Shown here piece by piece: positions 21,191 to 31,506 of a stretch of DNA of 64,000 nt. Location: positions 83,049 through 147,048 of the forward strand of contig CACHXC010000001.1 in assembly GCA_902583715.1 (NCBI GenBank), written 5' to 3'. Within the stretch, counting starts at the first letter, position 1, and the number at the start of each line of letters is the position of its first letter. Below the pieces are notes generated by a model. It was given only the letters and a program-made list of their open reading frames with translations, was not told the DNA's origin and did no database searches. The DNA comes from an uncultured SAR116 cluster alpha proteobacterium (GTDB lineage: Bacteria; Pseudomonadota; Alphaproteobacteria; Puniceispirillales; Puniceispirillaceae). The translations under genes were made by a program, and so were the position numbers.

Positions 21191-22498
21191 ATGCCAGTGA
21201 TTGTAACCATGCCCGCCCTATCACCGACCATGACGACTGGCACGCTTGCCAAATGGACGATCGCAGTTGGTGAAGCAGTGCATGCTGGCGATGTGATTGC
21301 GGAAATAGAAACTGATAAAGCCACGATGGAGGTTGAGGCCATCGAAGATGGGGTTGTAGCGCAGATTCTTGTCGAAGCGGGCAGTGAAAATGTAGCGGTT
21401 GGCACTGTCATTGCGGTGCTGGCAGAAGCGGGTGAGTCTGTTGATGAGGTTCCATCAACGGCTGTGGCATCGGTGCAAAGTGATGATACCGTCCCACCTG
21501 CCACAAAAACACCTGCCGACCCGGTGACAGATGCTGTGTCAGAAAAACCAGCAGACCAGCCAACAGAAACGTCAACTGAACCGCCAACTAAACCGCTAGT
21601 CGAAACAGAAACGTCACCGCAAAAAAAATCGCGTATTTTTGCGACACCATTGGCACGGCGTATTGCGGCTGATCGCGGCATCGCAATTGATCGCCTTACC
21701 GGTAGTGGGCCGCATGGTCGGATTTTAAGGCGAGATGTTGAGGCTGCGCCAGCCTTATCACCTCAAGCCGCGCCAGTATCTGTAAGCGCTACAAATGTGC
21801 CGGTTGGCGCTGGTGCCAGTGAATTGGTAGTGAATAGCCAGATGCGAAAATCAATTGCCTCACGGCTACAAGAATCAAAGCAACAGGCACCGCATTTTTA
21901 TCTCACAATTGATTGTCAAATTGATGAATTGTTGCGTGCACGCCGCGCGCTTAATGACAAGGCCGCCGAGGGGGTAAAAATTTCCCTTAATGATCTCGTG
22001 ATCCGCGCCGCTGCCATGGCGCTGATGGAAGTGCCAGATGCCAATGTGTCTTGGGAGCATGAACATACACGGCGCTTTCAACATGCGGATATCGCCATGG
22101 CCGTGGCCATTGATGGTGGGCTGTTGACGCCAATTATATGGGCGGCTGAAACCTTGGGCCTTGCTGCATTGTCCCAAACGACGGCAGATTTGGCTGAACG
22201 TGCCAGACATGGTCAGTTACGTGCTGCTGAATATAGCGGTGGCAGTTTTACCATCTCTAATCTCGGTATGTTTGGCATTCGTGAATTTGCCGCTGTCATC
22301 AATCCGCCGCAAGGCGCCATTTTAGCCGTTGGGGCGGGTGAGCAGCGGCCGGTTGTTGTTGATGGTGCTTTGGCTGTTGCCACGGTAATGACAGTGACAT
22401 TATCGGCTGACCACCGGGTTGTTGATGGTGCGGTTGGGGCGAGCTGGCTACAATCATTCAAAGATTTTATTGAACATCCGGTAACCATGCTTTTATGA
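21191..22498 (+). CDS. pdhC: Dihydrolipoamide acetyltransferase (E2) of pyruvate dehydrogenase
   Basis: Lipoyl domain (EIETDKATMEVEAIEDG), E3-binding domain (ATPLARRIAADRGIAIDRLTGSGPHGRILRRDVE), catalytic C-terminus (LSADHRVVDGAVGA). Confidence 0.96.
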   Translation: MPVIVTMPALSPTMTTGTLAKWTIAVGEAVHAGDVIAEIETDKATMEVEAIEDGVVAQILVEAGSENVAVGTVIAVLAEAGESVDEVPSTAVASVQSDDTVPPATKTPADPVTDAVSEKPADQPTETSTEPPTKPLVETETSPQKKSRIFATPLARRIAADRGIAIDRLTGSGPHGRILRRDVEAAPALSPQAAPVSVSATNVPVGAGASELVVNSQMRKSIASRLQESKQQAPHFYLTIDCQIDELLRARRALNDKAAEGVKISLNDLVIRAAAMALMEVPDANVSWEHEHTRRFQHADIAMAVAIDGGLLTPIIWAAETLGLAALSQTTADLAERARHGQLRAAEYSGGSFTISNLGMFGIREFAAVINPPQGAILAVGAGEQRPVVVDGALAVATVMTVTLSADHRVVDGAVGASWLQSFKDFIEHPVTMLL

Positions 22499-22557
22499 TT
22501 TATTTCAGTTTATTATAGGATGATATTAATTTTAAAAATTAGATTTGGAGGCCCTGC

Positions 22558-23952
22558 ATGACCACAACGCATTATGATATCGCTGTGATTGGCGGTGGTC
22601 CGGGCGGCTATGTGGCGGCTATTCGTGCGGCGCAGTTAGGCTTAATTGCCGTGGTGGTAGAGCGCGAGCATCTTGGTGGTATTTGCCTGAATTGGGGATG
22701 TATTCCAACCAAAGCCTTATTGCGTGCGGCAGAATTACGCCATTCGATTGACGAGATGAAATCGTTCGGCATTACAGTTGGCGAGGTCACAGTTGACGTA
22801 ACAGCATTGGTTCAAAGATCGCGCAAGGTGGCGTCACGCCTGTCATCGGGGGTTACGCATCTTCTCAAAAAAAACAAAATATCGGTGATTGAGGCCACTG
22901 CCACCATCGGGAAAAAATTGAAAAACGGCCGTGAGGTGCTGTTATCAGATGGCACCAGCATTAGCGCGGATCATGTGATTATTGCCACAGGTGCCCGTGC
23001 CAGATCATTGCCGGGAATTGTGCCGGACGGCACCGCTATCTTGACGTACCGCGAGGCCATGGTGCCGCAGGATATGCCGAAATCACTGATCATTATTGGT
23101 TCTGGTGCCATTGGGGCTGAATTTGCCTCATTTTATAACGATATGGGCGTTGAGGTGACGTTAATCGAAGCGCTTGATCGCATCTTGCCGGTGGAAGATG
23201 AGGAGGTGTCAGCCTTTGTTGCTAAATCATTTGAAAAGCGCGGCATGAAAATCATGACCAAGGTGAAATTGCAATCAGTTGTCGCCGGCCCAGATGGGGT
23301 GACGGCAACGCTTGCAGGCGGTGATGAAGAGCTGAGAGCCGAACGTATGATTTTGGCGGTGGGGATTACCGGCAATGTTGAAGATTTGGGGTTGGACGGC
23401 ACCGCGGTTAAAATTGACCGTGGTCATATCGTAACAGATGGGTTTGGGGCGACAGACGAACCCCGCATCTATGCTATTGGTGATGTGACTGGACCACCAT
23501 GGTTAGCGCATAAGGCGAGCCATGAAGGCATTATTTGTGTTGAAAAAATTGCCGGGGTTGGTGACGGCCACGCGATTGCTGACGGTGCCGTGCCCGGATG
23601 CACCTATTGCCGTCCGCAAGTGGCGTCTGTCGGCATGACCGAGGCGGCCGCAAAAAAAGCGGGCCACACAATCAAAGTGGGACAATTTCCGTTTGCCGGC
23701 AATGGAAAGGCGATTGCCCTTGGTGATGATGCTGGTTTTGTCAAAACGATTTTTGATGCCGCTACAGGTGAGTTGCTAGGGGCGCATATGGTTGGCCCGG
23801 AAGTGACCGAACTCATTCAAGGCTTTGCCATTGCGCGTAGCCTTGAAGCCACAGAGGCTGAATTGATGACGACCATTTTTCCTCATCCAACCTTGTCTGA
23901 AGCGATGCATGAAACGGTTCTTGACGCCTATGATCGTGCGATCCATTTCTAA
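22558..23952 (+). CDS. lpdA: Dihydrolipoyl dehydrogenase
   Basis: GGGPGGYVAAIRAAQLG, GGICLNWGCIPTK redox motif, YAIGDVTG, and C-terminal HPTLSEAMHE. Confidence 0.97.
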   Translation: MTTTHYDIAVIGGGPGGYVAAIRAAQLGLIAVVVEREHLGGICLNWGCIPTKALLRAAELRHSIDEMKSFGITVGEVTVDVTALVQRSRKVASRLSSGVTHLLKKNKISVIEATATIGKKLKNGREVLLSDGTSISADHVIIATGARARSLPGIVPDGTAILTYREAMVPQDMPKSLIIIGSGAIGAEFASFYNDMGVEVTLIEALDRILPVEDEEVSAFVAKSFEKRGMKIMTKVKLQSVVAGPDGVTATLAGGDEELRAERMILAVGITGNVEDLGLDGTAVKIDRGHIVTDGFGATDEPRIYAIGDVTGPPWLAHKASHEGIICVEKIAGVGDGHAIADGAVPGCTYCRPQVASVGMTEAAAKKAGHTIKVGQFPFAGNGKAIALGDDAGFVKTIFDAATGELLGAHMVGPEVTELIQGFAIARSLEATEAELMTTIFPHPTLSEAMHETVLDAYDRAIHF

Positions 23953-24036
23953 CTGTCATAACGCCTATGGGTTGGCGGCATGAACGGACCATTTGCCTAG
24001 TTGTTTTTCACCACCAGTCTCTGCTAAGACACAATC

Positions 24037-24990
24037 ATGCCTCAGATTAATACCCGCAAAGGCGCCGAACGGCACCCAGAAAAGCAAAAAAATCCAGACC
24101 GTCCGCAACCGCGCCGGCCGGACTGGTTGCGCGTCAAAGCACCGGTATCCAGAGCCTATAATGAAACACGCAAATTGATGCGTACACATAATCTGGTGAC
24201 AGTGTGTGAGGAGGCGGCTTGCCCAAATATTGGCGAATGTTGGTCGCAAAAACATGCGACCATGATGATTTTGGGCTCAGTGTGTACGCGGGCATGCGCG
24301 TTTTGCAACGTCGCCACCGGTCGGCCTGATCTGCTTGACCCGCATGAACCGGAAAATGTTGGTAGGGCGGTAGCGACATTGGAGCTAAAGCATGTGGTGA
24401 TCACCTCGGTTGATCGAGACGATCTAGATGATGGCGGAGCCCAGCATTTTGCCGATACCATCAATGCGATTCGTACGCAGGCACCCACCACGACGATCGA
24501 AGTTCTGACGCCGGATTTTCTGCGCAAGGAAGGGGCCGTCGAAATTGTTGTCGCCGCTCGTCCAGATGTGTTTAACCATAATATGGAGACAGTACCGCGG
24601 CTTTACCCGTCAGTTCGGCCGGGGGCGCGTTATTTGCATTCGCTGACGGTGCTGCAAAAGGTGAAAACACTTGATCCGTCAATTTTTACCAAATCCGGCA
24701 TTATGGTGGGGCTGGGTGAGACTGATGAAGAGGTTGGTCAATTAATGGATGATTTGCGCAGTGCTGAGGTGGATTTCATGACTATTGGGCAGTATCTTCA
24801 GCCAACGCCAAAACATGCCGAGGTGGCCCGTTTCGTGACCCCTGACATCTTCACGTGTTACAGCAAAATGGGCCAGGCCAAGGGCTTTTTGTTAATTTCG
24901 GCAACGCCGCTGACCAGATCCAGTTACCATGCAGATCAGGATTTTGCCGATTTGCAGGCAGCACGCTGGGACATGTTGCAAACCCAATGA
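24037..24990 (+). CDS. lipA: Lipoyl synthase
   Basis: [13 protein letters not shown] and the radical SAM motif [37 protein letters not shown]. Confidence 0.97.
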   Translation: MPQINTRKGAERHPEKQKNPDRPQPRRPDWLRVKAPVSRAYNETRKLMRTHNLVTVCEEAACPNIGECWSQKHATMMILGSVCTRACAFCNVATGRPDLLDPHEPENVGRAVATLELKHVVITSVDRDDLDDGGAQHFADTINAIRTQAPTTTIEVLTPDFLRKEGAVEIVVAARPDVFNHNMETVPRLYPSVRPGARYLHSLTVLQKVKTLDPSIFTKSGIMVGLGETDEEVGQLMDDLRSAEVDFMTIGQYLQPTPKHAEVARFVTPDIFTCYSKMGQAKGFLLISATPLTRSSYHADQDFADLQAARWDMLQTQ

Positions 24991-25430
24991 CAAAACATGC
25001 GGAAAGACGGGTTATTCATCATCGCCCGCAAGATTTATATCAGCTTGTTGCCAATGTGCGCGCCTATCCTGAATTTCTGCCATGGTGTCTGGCTGCACGT
25101 ATCCGCTATGAAACTGACCATGAATTAGAAGCTGATCTGATTATCGGGTTTAACATGTTCAGAGAACGTTTTACATCTTATGTAAAACTGGACCCAGATG
25201 CGTTGGAAATCAACGTGGCCTATGCCGAAGGCCCGTTTAAATATTTGCTCAACCAATGGGTGTTTCATCCGCATCCAGATGGGTGCGAGATTGAATTTTA
25301 CGTTGATTTTGAATTCAATTCCCGGCTGTTACAATCGGTGATTGAAACTTTGTTCACCGAGGCGGTCAAACGCATGGTACGGGCTTTTGAAACACGGGCG
25401 GATGCGCTGTACGGCCCGGCTGGTCGCTAA
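24987..25430 (+). CDS. COQ10/RatA-like START-domain (ubiquinone-binding) protein
   Basis: [39 protein letters not shown]...; ATGA overlap with the lipA stop. Confidence 0.9.
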   Translation: MTKHAERRVIHHRPQDLYQLVANVRAYPEFLPWCLAARIRYETDHELEADLIIGFNMFRERFTSYVKLDPDALEINVAYAEGPFKYLLNQWVFHPHPDGCEIEFYVDFEFNSRLLQSVIETLFTEAVKRMVRAFETRADALYGPAGR

Positions 25431-25930
25431 GCTAACGCCCTATCAATCATCAATAATGCAGTTTTCACCGCTTGATAGCGCACCATGTGCCGGTCGCCAG
25501 AAAATATATGTCTGGCGTGGATTTGCGGCATGCCGCGGCGCTGGCAGGAAAAATGCACCAGTCCAACCGGTTTGTCTGGGCCGCCACCTGCCGGGCCGGC
25601 AATGCCGGTAACAGATAATGCCACATCAGCCAAAGGGGCGGCGTTTAATGTGCCGTCGACCATAGCGCGCGCGGTCTTTTCAGACACCGCGCCATGATGG
25701 TCCAGTGTGGTGTTCTTAACGCCCAAAATATCTATTTTGGCGTGATTGCTATAAGTGACAAAACCCCGGTCAAGAACCGCCGATGACCCGGAAATATCGG
25801 TGAGGGCAGCGGCAATCATGCCGCCAGTACAAGACTCAGCCAGCGCGACCATCATGGTTTTGTGCCGCGCTTTATCGACTATGTTTTGCGCCAAGAGCCT
25901 GATGTCTTGCTGGATGATTTCATGGGTCAT
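25427..25930 (-). CDS. CinA C-terminal family protein (nicotinamide-nucleotide amidase-like)
   Basis: ALAESCTGGMIAAALTDISGSSAVLDRGFVTYSNHAKIDILGV and GIAGPAGGGPDKPVGLVHF. Confidence 0.92.
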   Translation of the reverse strand: MTHEIIQQDIRLLAQNIVDKARHKTMMVALAESCTGGMIAAALTDISGSSAVLDRGFVTYSNHAKIDILGVKNTTLDHHGAVSEKTARAMVDGTLNAAPLADVALSVTGIAGPAGGGPDKPVGLVHFSCQRRGMPQIHARHIFSGDRHMVRYQAVKTALLMIDRALA

Positions 25931-26397
25931 CGCGCATATCCCATGCTGATGGCGCCCACCCATAAAAACACTGCAGCCAAAATGCCCGCCACCAGATCAT
26001 CTGCCATAACGCCAACGCCGCCGGTGAAATTTTCGGCATGACCAACTGGGCCTATTTTGCTGATATCAAAAAACCTAAATAGCAGAAACGCCGCGACATA
26101 CCATTCCACTTCGAGCGGAATAATGACCAACGGAATCCATTGGCCGGCAACCTCGTCAATGATGACCTCTGATGCATCTTTTTTGCCCGTGCGCTGACCA
26201 TAGCGCTCGGCGGCAAACACTCCTAAAATGGCAACGACTAAAATGGCCGCAACGAGCACGCCAAGGCTGAAGCTGGCAATCATGTAGCCAGTGCCAAGCG
26301 CCACCAGAGACCCGATTGTCCCTGGGGCTGGTCGCACATACCCAATTGGGCCCAGCGTTGCCAGATTACATAACAGGATGTTTGCAATTTTGGTCAT
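25927..26397 (-). CDS. pgpA: Phosphatidylglycerophosphatase A
   Basis: [24 protein letters not shown] and [17 protein letters not shown] motifs. Confidence 0.92.
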   Translation of the reverse strand: MTKIANILLCNLATLGPIGYVRPAPGTIGSLVALGTGYMIASFSLGVLVAAILVVAILGVFAAERYGQRTGKKDASEVIIDEVAGQWIPLVIIPLEVEWYVAAFLLFRFFDISKIGPVGHAENFTGGVGVMADDLVAGILAAVFLWVGAISMGYAR

Positions 26398-27758
26398 GAT
26401 AACGTGTCGGGGGCAGGTGAAAAATTAACTGTATCATCCGGCAGAATAACGGATGCTGTTGCTTGCGCCGCAATGCCTTCTCCCCGTCCGGTGAAGCCCA
26501 GCTTTTCCGAAGTTGTGGCTTTCACCGCGATACGGCCCAGTTGCAGTCCGGTGATGGCTGCAATACGGGCACGCATTTTATCACGCAACGGGCTGATTTT
26601 AGGCGTCTCGCAAATGATGGTGAGGTCAAGATTCATGATCTGTCCGCCGCGTGCGCGCACCCGGTCTGTCGCAAATTTTAAGAACAAAGAACTGTCCGCC
26701 GCTTGCCATTGTGCGTCTGATGGCGGAAAATGATGCCCGATATCACCGTCTGCTAGCGCCCCGAAAATAGCATCGCAAAGGGCGTGCAAAGCTACATCTC
26801 CATCTGAATGCGCCAGTATTCCGCGGCGGCTTTCTACGCTGATGCCAGCCAGCATTATTGGGCCGGGCGTATCGGCAAATTTATGCACATCAAAGCCATT
26901 TCCAATCCGTATATCCGGCATGCCATGTCCTGCTGGTAGTGAAGTGCTATCCGCGGCGTTACAGTAAGTTTGTAGCATAGCGTAATCCTGCGGCTGCGTC
27001 AGCTTTAGCAGTTGGTGCGTGCCGGTTACTGTCGCTATGGCATGACCAGCGGCAAGTGCCAGACCGCAATCATCAGTAAAATTTGTGTAATCAGCATAAT
27101 TTTTGTGCAGGTCTGTGATCAGCTCACGCCAGAATAGCTGTGGTGTTTGTAGCGCCCGTATCGGGGTACGATCAATGATGCGGTCTATGGTTTGCTGTGC
27201 GTTAATACATGACAAGGTGTCGGCAATTGGCAGGGCGGGGGCGACCCCCGCAACGTCATTACTGATGGTCGCCAGCATGGTGCTGAGCAGGGCTGGCGGC
27301 AACAATGGCCGAGCGGCATCATGGATAGCGACAAAGCGGGCGGCTGGTTCAATATCTGCAGCGGCCTTCAGGCCGGCATGGACTGATTGCTGGCGGGTTG
27401 CACCGCCTGCAATAATAGAACAGTCTGGTTCATCAAAATCTGATCTGACGCGCTCGATGTTATGCGGCGCCGTCACAATGATTATGGCTTTGACACGGGG
27501 GTGCGTTCGAAATATGTCAACTGAATGGGCTAACACCGATTTGCCGGCTAGCGGCCAGAATTGCTTTTCCAGCTTGATTTCTGAAGCTTGATGAATGGTA
27601 TCATGATGTGGCGCTGGCCCCGCACGATTGCCACCGCCGGCGGCCACAATAATGGCGATGCAATCAGCTGTATCAGTGTCAGGCGCGGCAGATGTCATCA
27701 TGGCTTGAGTTATGGTCAATGCTGAGGCATTTGTCCAACTGATATTTCGTGTCAGCAA
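26394..27758 (-). CDS. ispDF: Bifunctional IspD/IspF (MEP pathway)
   Basis: N-terminal cytidylyltransferase ([21 protein letters not shown]) fused to the IspF domain ([45 protein letters not shown]). The true start may be internal. Confidence 0.95.
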   Translation of the reverse strand: MLTRNISWTNASALTITQAMMTSAAPDTDTADCIAIIVAAGGGNRAGPAPHHDTIHQASEIKLEKQFWPLAGKSVLAHSVDIFRTHPRVKAIIIVTAPHNIERVRSDFDEPDCSIIAGGATRQQSVHAGLKAAADIEPAARFVAIHDAARPLLPPALLSTMLATISNDVAGVAPALPIADTLSCINAQQTIDRIIDRTPIRALQTPQLFWRELITDLHKNYADYTNFTDDCGLALAAGHAIATVTGTHQLLKLTQPQDYAMLQTYCNAADSTSLPAGHGMPDIRIGNGFDVHKFADTPGPIMLAGISVESRRGILAHSDGDVALHALCDAIFGALADGDIGHHFPPSDAQWQAADSSLFLKFATDRVRARGGQIMNLDLTIICETPKISPLRDKMRARIAAITGLQLGRIAVKATTSEKLGFTGRGEGIAAQATASVILPDDTVNFSPAPDTLS

Positions 27759-27910
27759 GTTTGCCCGTGGCGCGTCAGCATGAAACCATGGCCGTATGCT
27801 ATGAATACCAGCTTAAGTGATGGATTTTTGAGCATTTACTGCCTATTATATGGGCTTTGATCATCCGCGGTGTAGACTATTTTTTGCGGATAACAAGGGT
27901 GTAAATCTGT

Positions 27911-28924
27911 ATGGCTAACCATAGCCCGATAAATCCACCATTGGTGGTCGCTGGTATCACTTTGCCGCATGCCGCCATTCTAGCCCCTATGTCAGGTGTG
28001 ACTGATCTGCCTTTTAGGCGTGCCGTACGGAGTTGTGGGGGCGGGTTGGTCGTGACCGAAATGGTGGCTAGTGCGGCCGTTTTGCAACAGGTGCGCGGCG
28101 AGATGCGCAAGCTGAAAACGGCGGCGCTTGAAGAAGCCCCGCTATCCATTCAACTGGCTGGTTGGGACCCTCAGATCATGGCTGAAGCCGCTAAATTATG
28201 CGAAGGGTTGGGGGCCAGTTTTATTGATATCAACATGGGGTGTCCGGCTAAAAAGGTGACCGGTAAATTATCTGGGTCGGCCCTAATGCGTGATCCGCGC
28301 CTCGCCGCGGCAATTATGCAGGCAGTCAAATCAGCCGTTCAGGTGCCGGTGACATTGAAAATGCGGCTTGGCTGGGATGATCACAACCTGAATGCGGCTG
28401 AATTTGGCCGGATTGCCGAAGATGCCGGTTTGTCGATGCTGGCGGTGCATGGCCGCACACGTTGTCAGATGTATAATGGCGATGCAGACTGGCACAAAAT
28501 TGCCGCTGTTGTTGATGCGGTGTCTATTCCGGTGATTGCGAATGGCGATATCCGGTGCGTCGATACAGCCAAGCAAGCAATGGCGGCAAGTGGTGCGGCA
28601 GGTGTGATGGTGGGAAGAGGCGCCCAAGGGCGGCCATGGCTATTAGCGCAGATCGGCGATGTTTTGGCTGGCCGTCAAATGCGTGCCACACCATCTATCC
28701 GGGTCCGGCATGCATGTATGCGCGCGCATCTTGATGATATGATTACGCATTATGGGCCGGCGGCCATGCGTTTAGCGCGCAAACATATCGCTTGGTATGC
28801 CTATGGACTGCCGGGGGCCGCAGAATTGCGCGATACCGCCAATAATACCAGTGACGCGGCGACTGTATTTGCCGCGGTTGATCAGTTTTTTCACAAGCTT
28901 TATGACCAGGCTGAGGCTGCGTGA
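27911..28924 (+). CDS. dusB: tRNA-dihydrouridine synthase (DusB family)
   Basis: LAPMSGVTDLPFRR, DINMGCPAKKVTGK.SGSALM, VHGRTRCQMYNG, IANGDI; upstream of ntrB. Confidence 0.95.
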   Translation: MANHSPINPPLVVAGITLPHAAILAPMSGVTDLPFRRAVRSCGGGLVVTEMVASAAVLQQVRGEMRKLKTAALEEAPLSIQLAGWDPQIMAEAAKLCEGLGASFIDINMGCPAKKVTGKLSGSALMRDPRLAAAIMQAVKSAVQVPVTLKMRLGWDDHNLNAAEFGRIAEDAGLSMLAVHGRTRCQMYNGDADWHKIAAVVDAVSIPVIANGDIRCVDTAKQAMAASGAAGVMVGRGAQGRPWLLAQIGDVLAGRQMRATPSIRVRHACMRAHLDDMITHYGPAAMRLARKHIAWYAYGLPGAAELRDTANNTSDAATVFAAVDQFFHKLYDQAEAA

Positions 28925-30069
28925 TGGCCACATCTGCATCATCAACTGGCGTGGCGCCTGTGGCTATGGGTGAAAATTCTGATGTAACAGAATCACAGAT
29001 TTTTGCGGCTTTGCCCAATCCGGTATTTGTGTTGGATCGCGAAGATCGATTTATTTATCTCAACCAAGCTGCGGAAATTTTTTTCCAATCCAGTCGGATG
29101 ATGCTGCTCGGAATACCGCTAACTAGCATTATGCCGGCTGATTCTAATTTCTTTTCGATGGTCAGCCGCGCGCGGGCGCAATCAATATCCGTTGGTGATC
29201 AGGGCGTTGAACTTGCTGGCCCCAAAATAGGGTTAAAGCTGATCAATGTGCAAATCACCCCCTTTGGTGACCGTGAACCGCGTCTCTTGATTACAATTCA
29301 AGAACGGGCATTGGCCGAGCGATTGCGTGGTCAATCATTATTTCGCGGCGCCGCAAGATCAATTGTGGCAATGGCGGCGCTGTTGGCGCATGAGGTTAAA
29401 AACCCCCTTGCCGGCATCAAAGGGGCAGCGCAATTACTAGAGGCTGACCTCGATGCTGAAGGCCAAAGCCTTACTCGCATGATTGTTGACGAAAGTGACC
29501 GGGTAGCAGCGCTTCTTGACCGTATGGAGGGGTTTGCTGGCGGAGCCAATTTGGCACTGGCACCGGTGAATATTCATGAAATTCTGGATCATTGTCTGAA
29601 TGTGGCGCAAGCATCCTATGGTGCCCATATGAAAATAAATCGGTCTTACGACCCGTCTTTGCCGTTGGTCAATGGCCACCGTGATTTGCTGATCCAGGCA
29701 TTTATAAATATAATTAAAAATGCTTCTGAAGCTACTGAATTAAATAGTGAAATTACGATAAAAACATCCTATTCCCAAGGACGACGGCTTACATTTGCCG
29801 CTGTGAATGGCGGCAGCTATGCGCCGGTTCAGGTTGAGGTCATTGATAATGGTCGGGGCATCAGCGAAGAGTTGCGTGATCATATTTTTGATCCTTTTGT
29901 TTCGGGTCGGTCTGGGGGTAGTGGTCTTGGTTTGACCATGGTGGCGAGTGTCATCGCTGACCATGGGGCGATGATTGATGTTGAGTCGGTGCCGGGTCAA
30001 ACAGTGTTTCGGATGAATTTTCCGGTGGCACCAGAATTTGAACAAGCCGAGGAAGAGGCGGAACAATGA
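28924..30069 (+). CDS. ntrB: Nitrogen regulation sensor histidine kinase
   Basis: PAS region, LAHEVKNPLAGIKGAAQLLE H-box, and NIIKNASEA / DNGRGI / GGSGLGLTM ATPase motifs. Confidence 0.94.
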   Translation: MATSASSTGVAPVAMGENSDVTESQIFAALPNPVFVLDREDRFIYLNQAAEIFFQSSRMMLLGIPLTSIMPADSNFFSMVSRARAQSISVGDQGVELAGPKIGLKLINVQITPFGDREPRLLITIQERALAERLRGQSLFRGAARSIVAMAALLAHEVKNPLAGIKGAAQLLEADLDAEGQSLTRMIVDESDRVAALLDRMEGFAGGANLALAPVNIHEILDHCLNVAQASYGAHMKINRSYDPSLPLVNGHRDLLIQAFINIIKNASEATELNSEITIKTSYSQGRRLTFAAVNGGSYAPVQVEVIDNGRGISEELRDHIFDPFVSGRSGGSGLGLTMVASVIADHGAMIDVESVPGQTVFRMNFPVAPEFEQAEEEAEQ

Positions 30070-31493
30070 GCGATAAGCCGCCAGTTATTCTTGTTGCAGA
30101 GGATGATAAGTCGGTACGGCTTGTCGTTCAGCAAGCCTTGTCGCGTCAGGGATATAATGTGCAGGCGAGTGGTAATGCCGCCGGGCTATGGAAGCTAATT
30201 GAGTCAGGGCGCGGCGATGTATTAATTACTGATGTGGCTTTACCTGATGGTGATGCGCTGGATCTATTGCCACGCATTAAAGAGCGACGTCCAGATTTGC
30301 CGGTGATTGTGATGAGTGCGCGGTCAACATTGTTAACGGCTGTCAAAACCCAGCAAATCGGTGTTTTTGAATATCTGCCAAAGCCATTTGAACTGCGCAG
30401 TCTTATCGAGGTCACAGATCGTGCCTTAAAGACGAATGACAATACGCCGGCACCGACTGCGCATGCAAAAATTGAAGAGGGCGGCCCGATCATTGGCCGG
30501 TCTCGTCCCATGCAGGACGTTTTTAAGGCGATGGCCCGCGTGGTCAATACCGACCTGACGGTGCTTATCAGTGGCGATAGTGGTACCGGCAAGGAATTGG
30601 TGGCGCATGCGCTCCATGATCTGGGTAGCCGTCGTGATCATCCATTTGTTGCGGTCAATCTGGCGGCGTTGCCGCATGAATTTGTTGAGTCCGAACTATT
30701 TGGCCGGTCGATGACGCTGTCTGCTGATACCGCATCGGTGCCGCCCAAGTTCCGGCCTGGTAAATTTGAAATGGCGGAGGGCGGGACGTTATTTCTGGAT
30801 GAAATTGGTGATATGCCGGCCGACGCCCAGACCCGGTTATTACGTGTGTTGCAAGATGGCGAATATCTATCGATTGCCGGGAATGGTAAGGTGCGGGCCA
30901 ATGTAAGGATTATCGCCGCAACCAATCGCAATTTGCATCATCTCATGCAGCAAGGCCTGTTCCGAGAGGATTTATTTTACCGGCTCAATGTGGTGCCTTT
31001 AAGATTGCCGCCCTTACGTGAAAGAACCGAGGATATTGCCCCCTTGGTCGCGCATTTTTTGACGCAGGGCCGAGAGGACGGTCTGCCGGTCAAGAGTTTT
31101 GCGCCAGACGCGATTAAAACATTAAAAGGATGGCATTGGCCGGGCAATGTCCGTGAACTTGAAAATTTGGTGCGTCGATTAGCTGTGTTGCATGATGAGA
31201 CGATTATCTTGGCTGAGGCTGTCGAGGCAGAATTATCTGCTGATGCGCCAAAAAATACGGTGCAGGCGGATAGTTTGTCGGTATCTGTTGAAGCGCATAT
31301 CAAACGTTATTTTGATGCCCTGAATGGTGACATGCCGCCGCCCGGTCTGTATGGGCGGGTGTTGCGAGAGGTTGAAGAGCCATTAATTGTTGCCACTTTG
31401 GCCATCACCCGAGGCAACCAATTGCGGGCGGCAGATATTCTGGGGCTAAATCGCAATACGTTACGCAAAAAAATCAAAGAGTTGAATATTTAG
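30066..31493 (+). CDS. ntrC: NtrC-type response regulator lacking a recognisable GAFTGA loop
   Basis: Receiver domain (VAEDDKSVRLVVQQAL...LITDVALPDGDALDLL), AAA+ Walker A GDSGTGKE and GTLFLDEIGDMP, Fis-type HTH. After ELFG the sequence reads RSMTLSADTASVPPKFRPGKFE. Confidence 0.93.
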   Translation: MSDKPPVILVAEDDKSVRLVVQQALSRQGYNVQASGNAAGLWKLIESGRGDVLITDVALPDGDALDLLPRIKERRPDLPVIVMSARSTLLTAVKTQQIGVFEYLPKPFELRSLIEVTDRALKTNDNTPAPTAHAKIEEGGPIIGRSRPMQDVFKAMARVVNTDLTVLISGDSGTGKELVAHALHDLGSRRDHPFVAVNLAALPHEFVESELFGRSMTLSADTASVPPKFRPGKFEMAEGGTLFLDEIGDMPADAQTRLLRVLQDGEYLSIAGNGKVRANVRIIAATNRNLHHLMQQGLFREDLFYRLNVVPLRLPPLRERTEDIAPLVAHFLTQGREDGLPVKSFAPDAIKTLKGWHWPGNVRELENLVRRLAVLHDETIILAEAVEAELSADAPKNTVQADSLSVSVEAHIKRYFDALNGDMPPPGLYGRVLREVEEPLIVATLAITRGNQLRAADILGLNRNTLRKKIKELNI

Positions 31494-31506
31494 GCTGGTC
31501 GGTAAG

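Noticed and set aside
20641-21681. 346-aa minus-strand ORF opposite pdhB/pdhC
   Set aside because: It is the antisense of two clear PDH genes, with Ser/Thr/Ala-rich composition typical of shadow ORFs and no recognisable domain.
27103-27591. 162-aa plus-strand ORF inside ispDF
   Set aside because: It lies antisense to the conserved IspD domain and has no coherent motif.
26394-27758. IspD-IspF fusion as a novel bifunctional enzyme
   Set aside because: IspDF fusions are well established in alphaproteobacteria.
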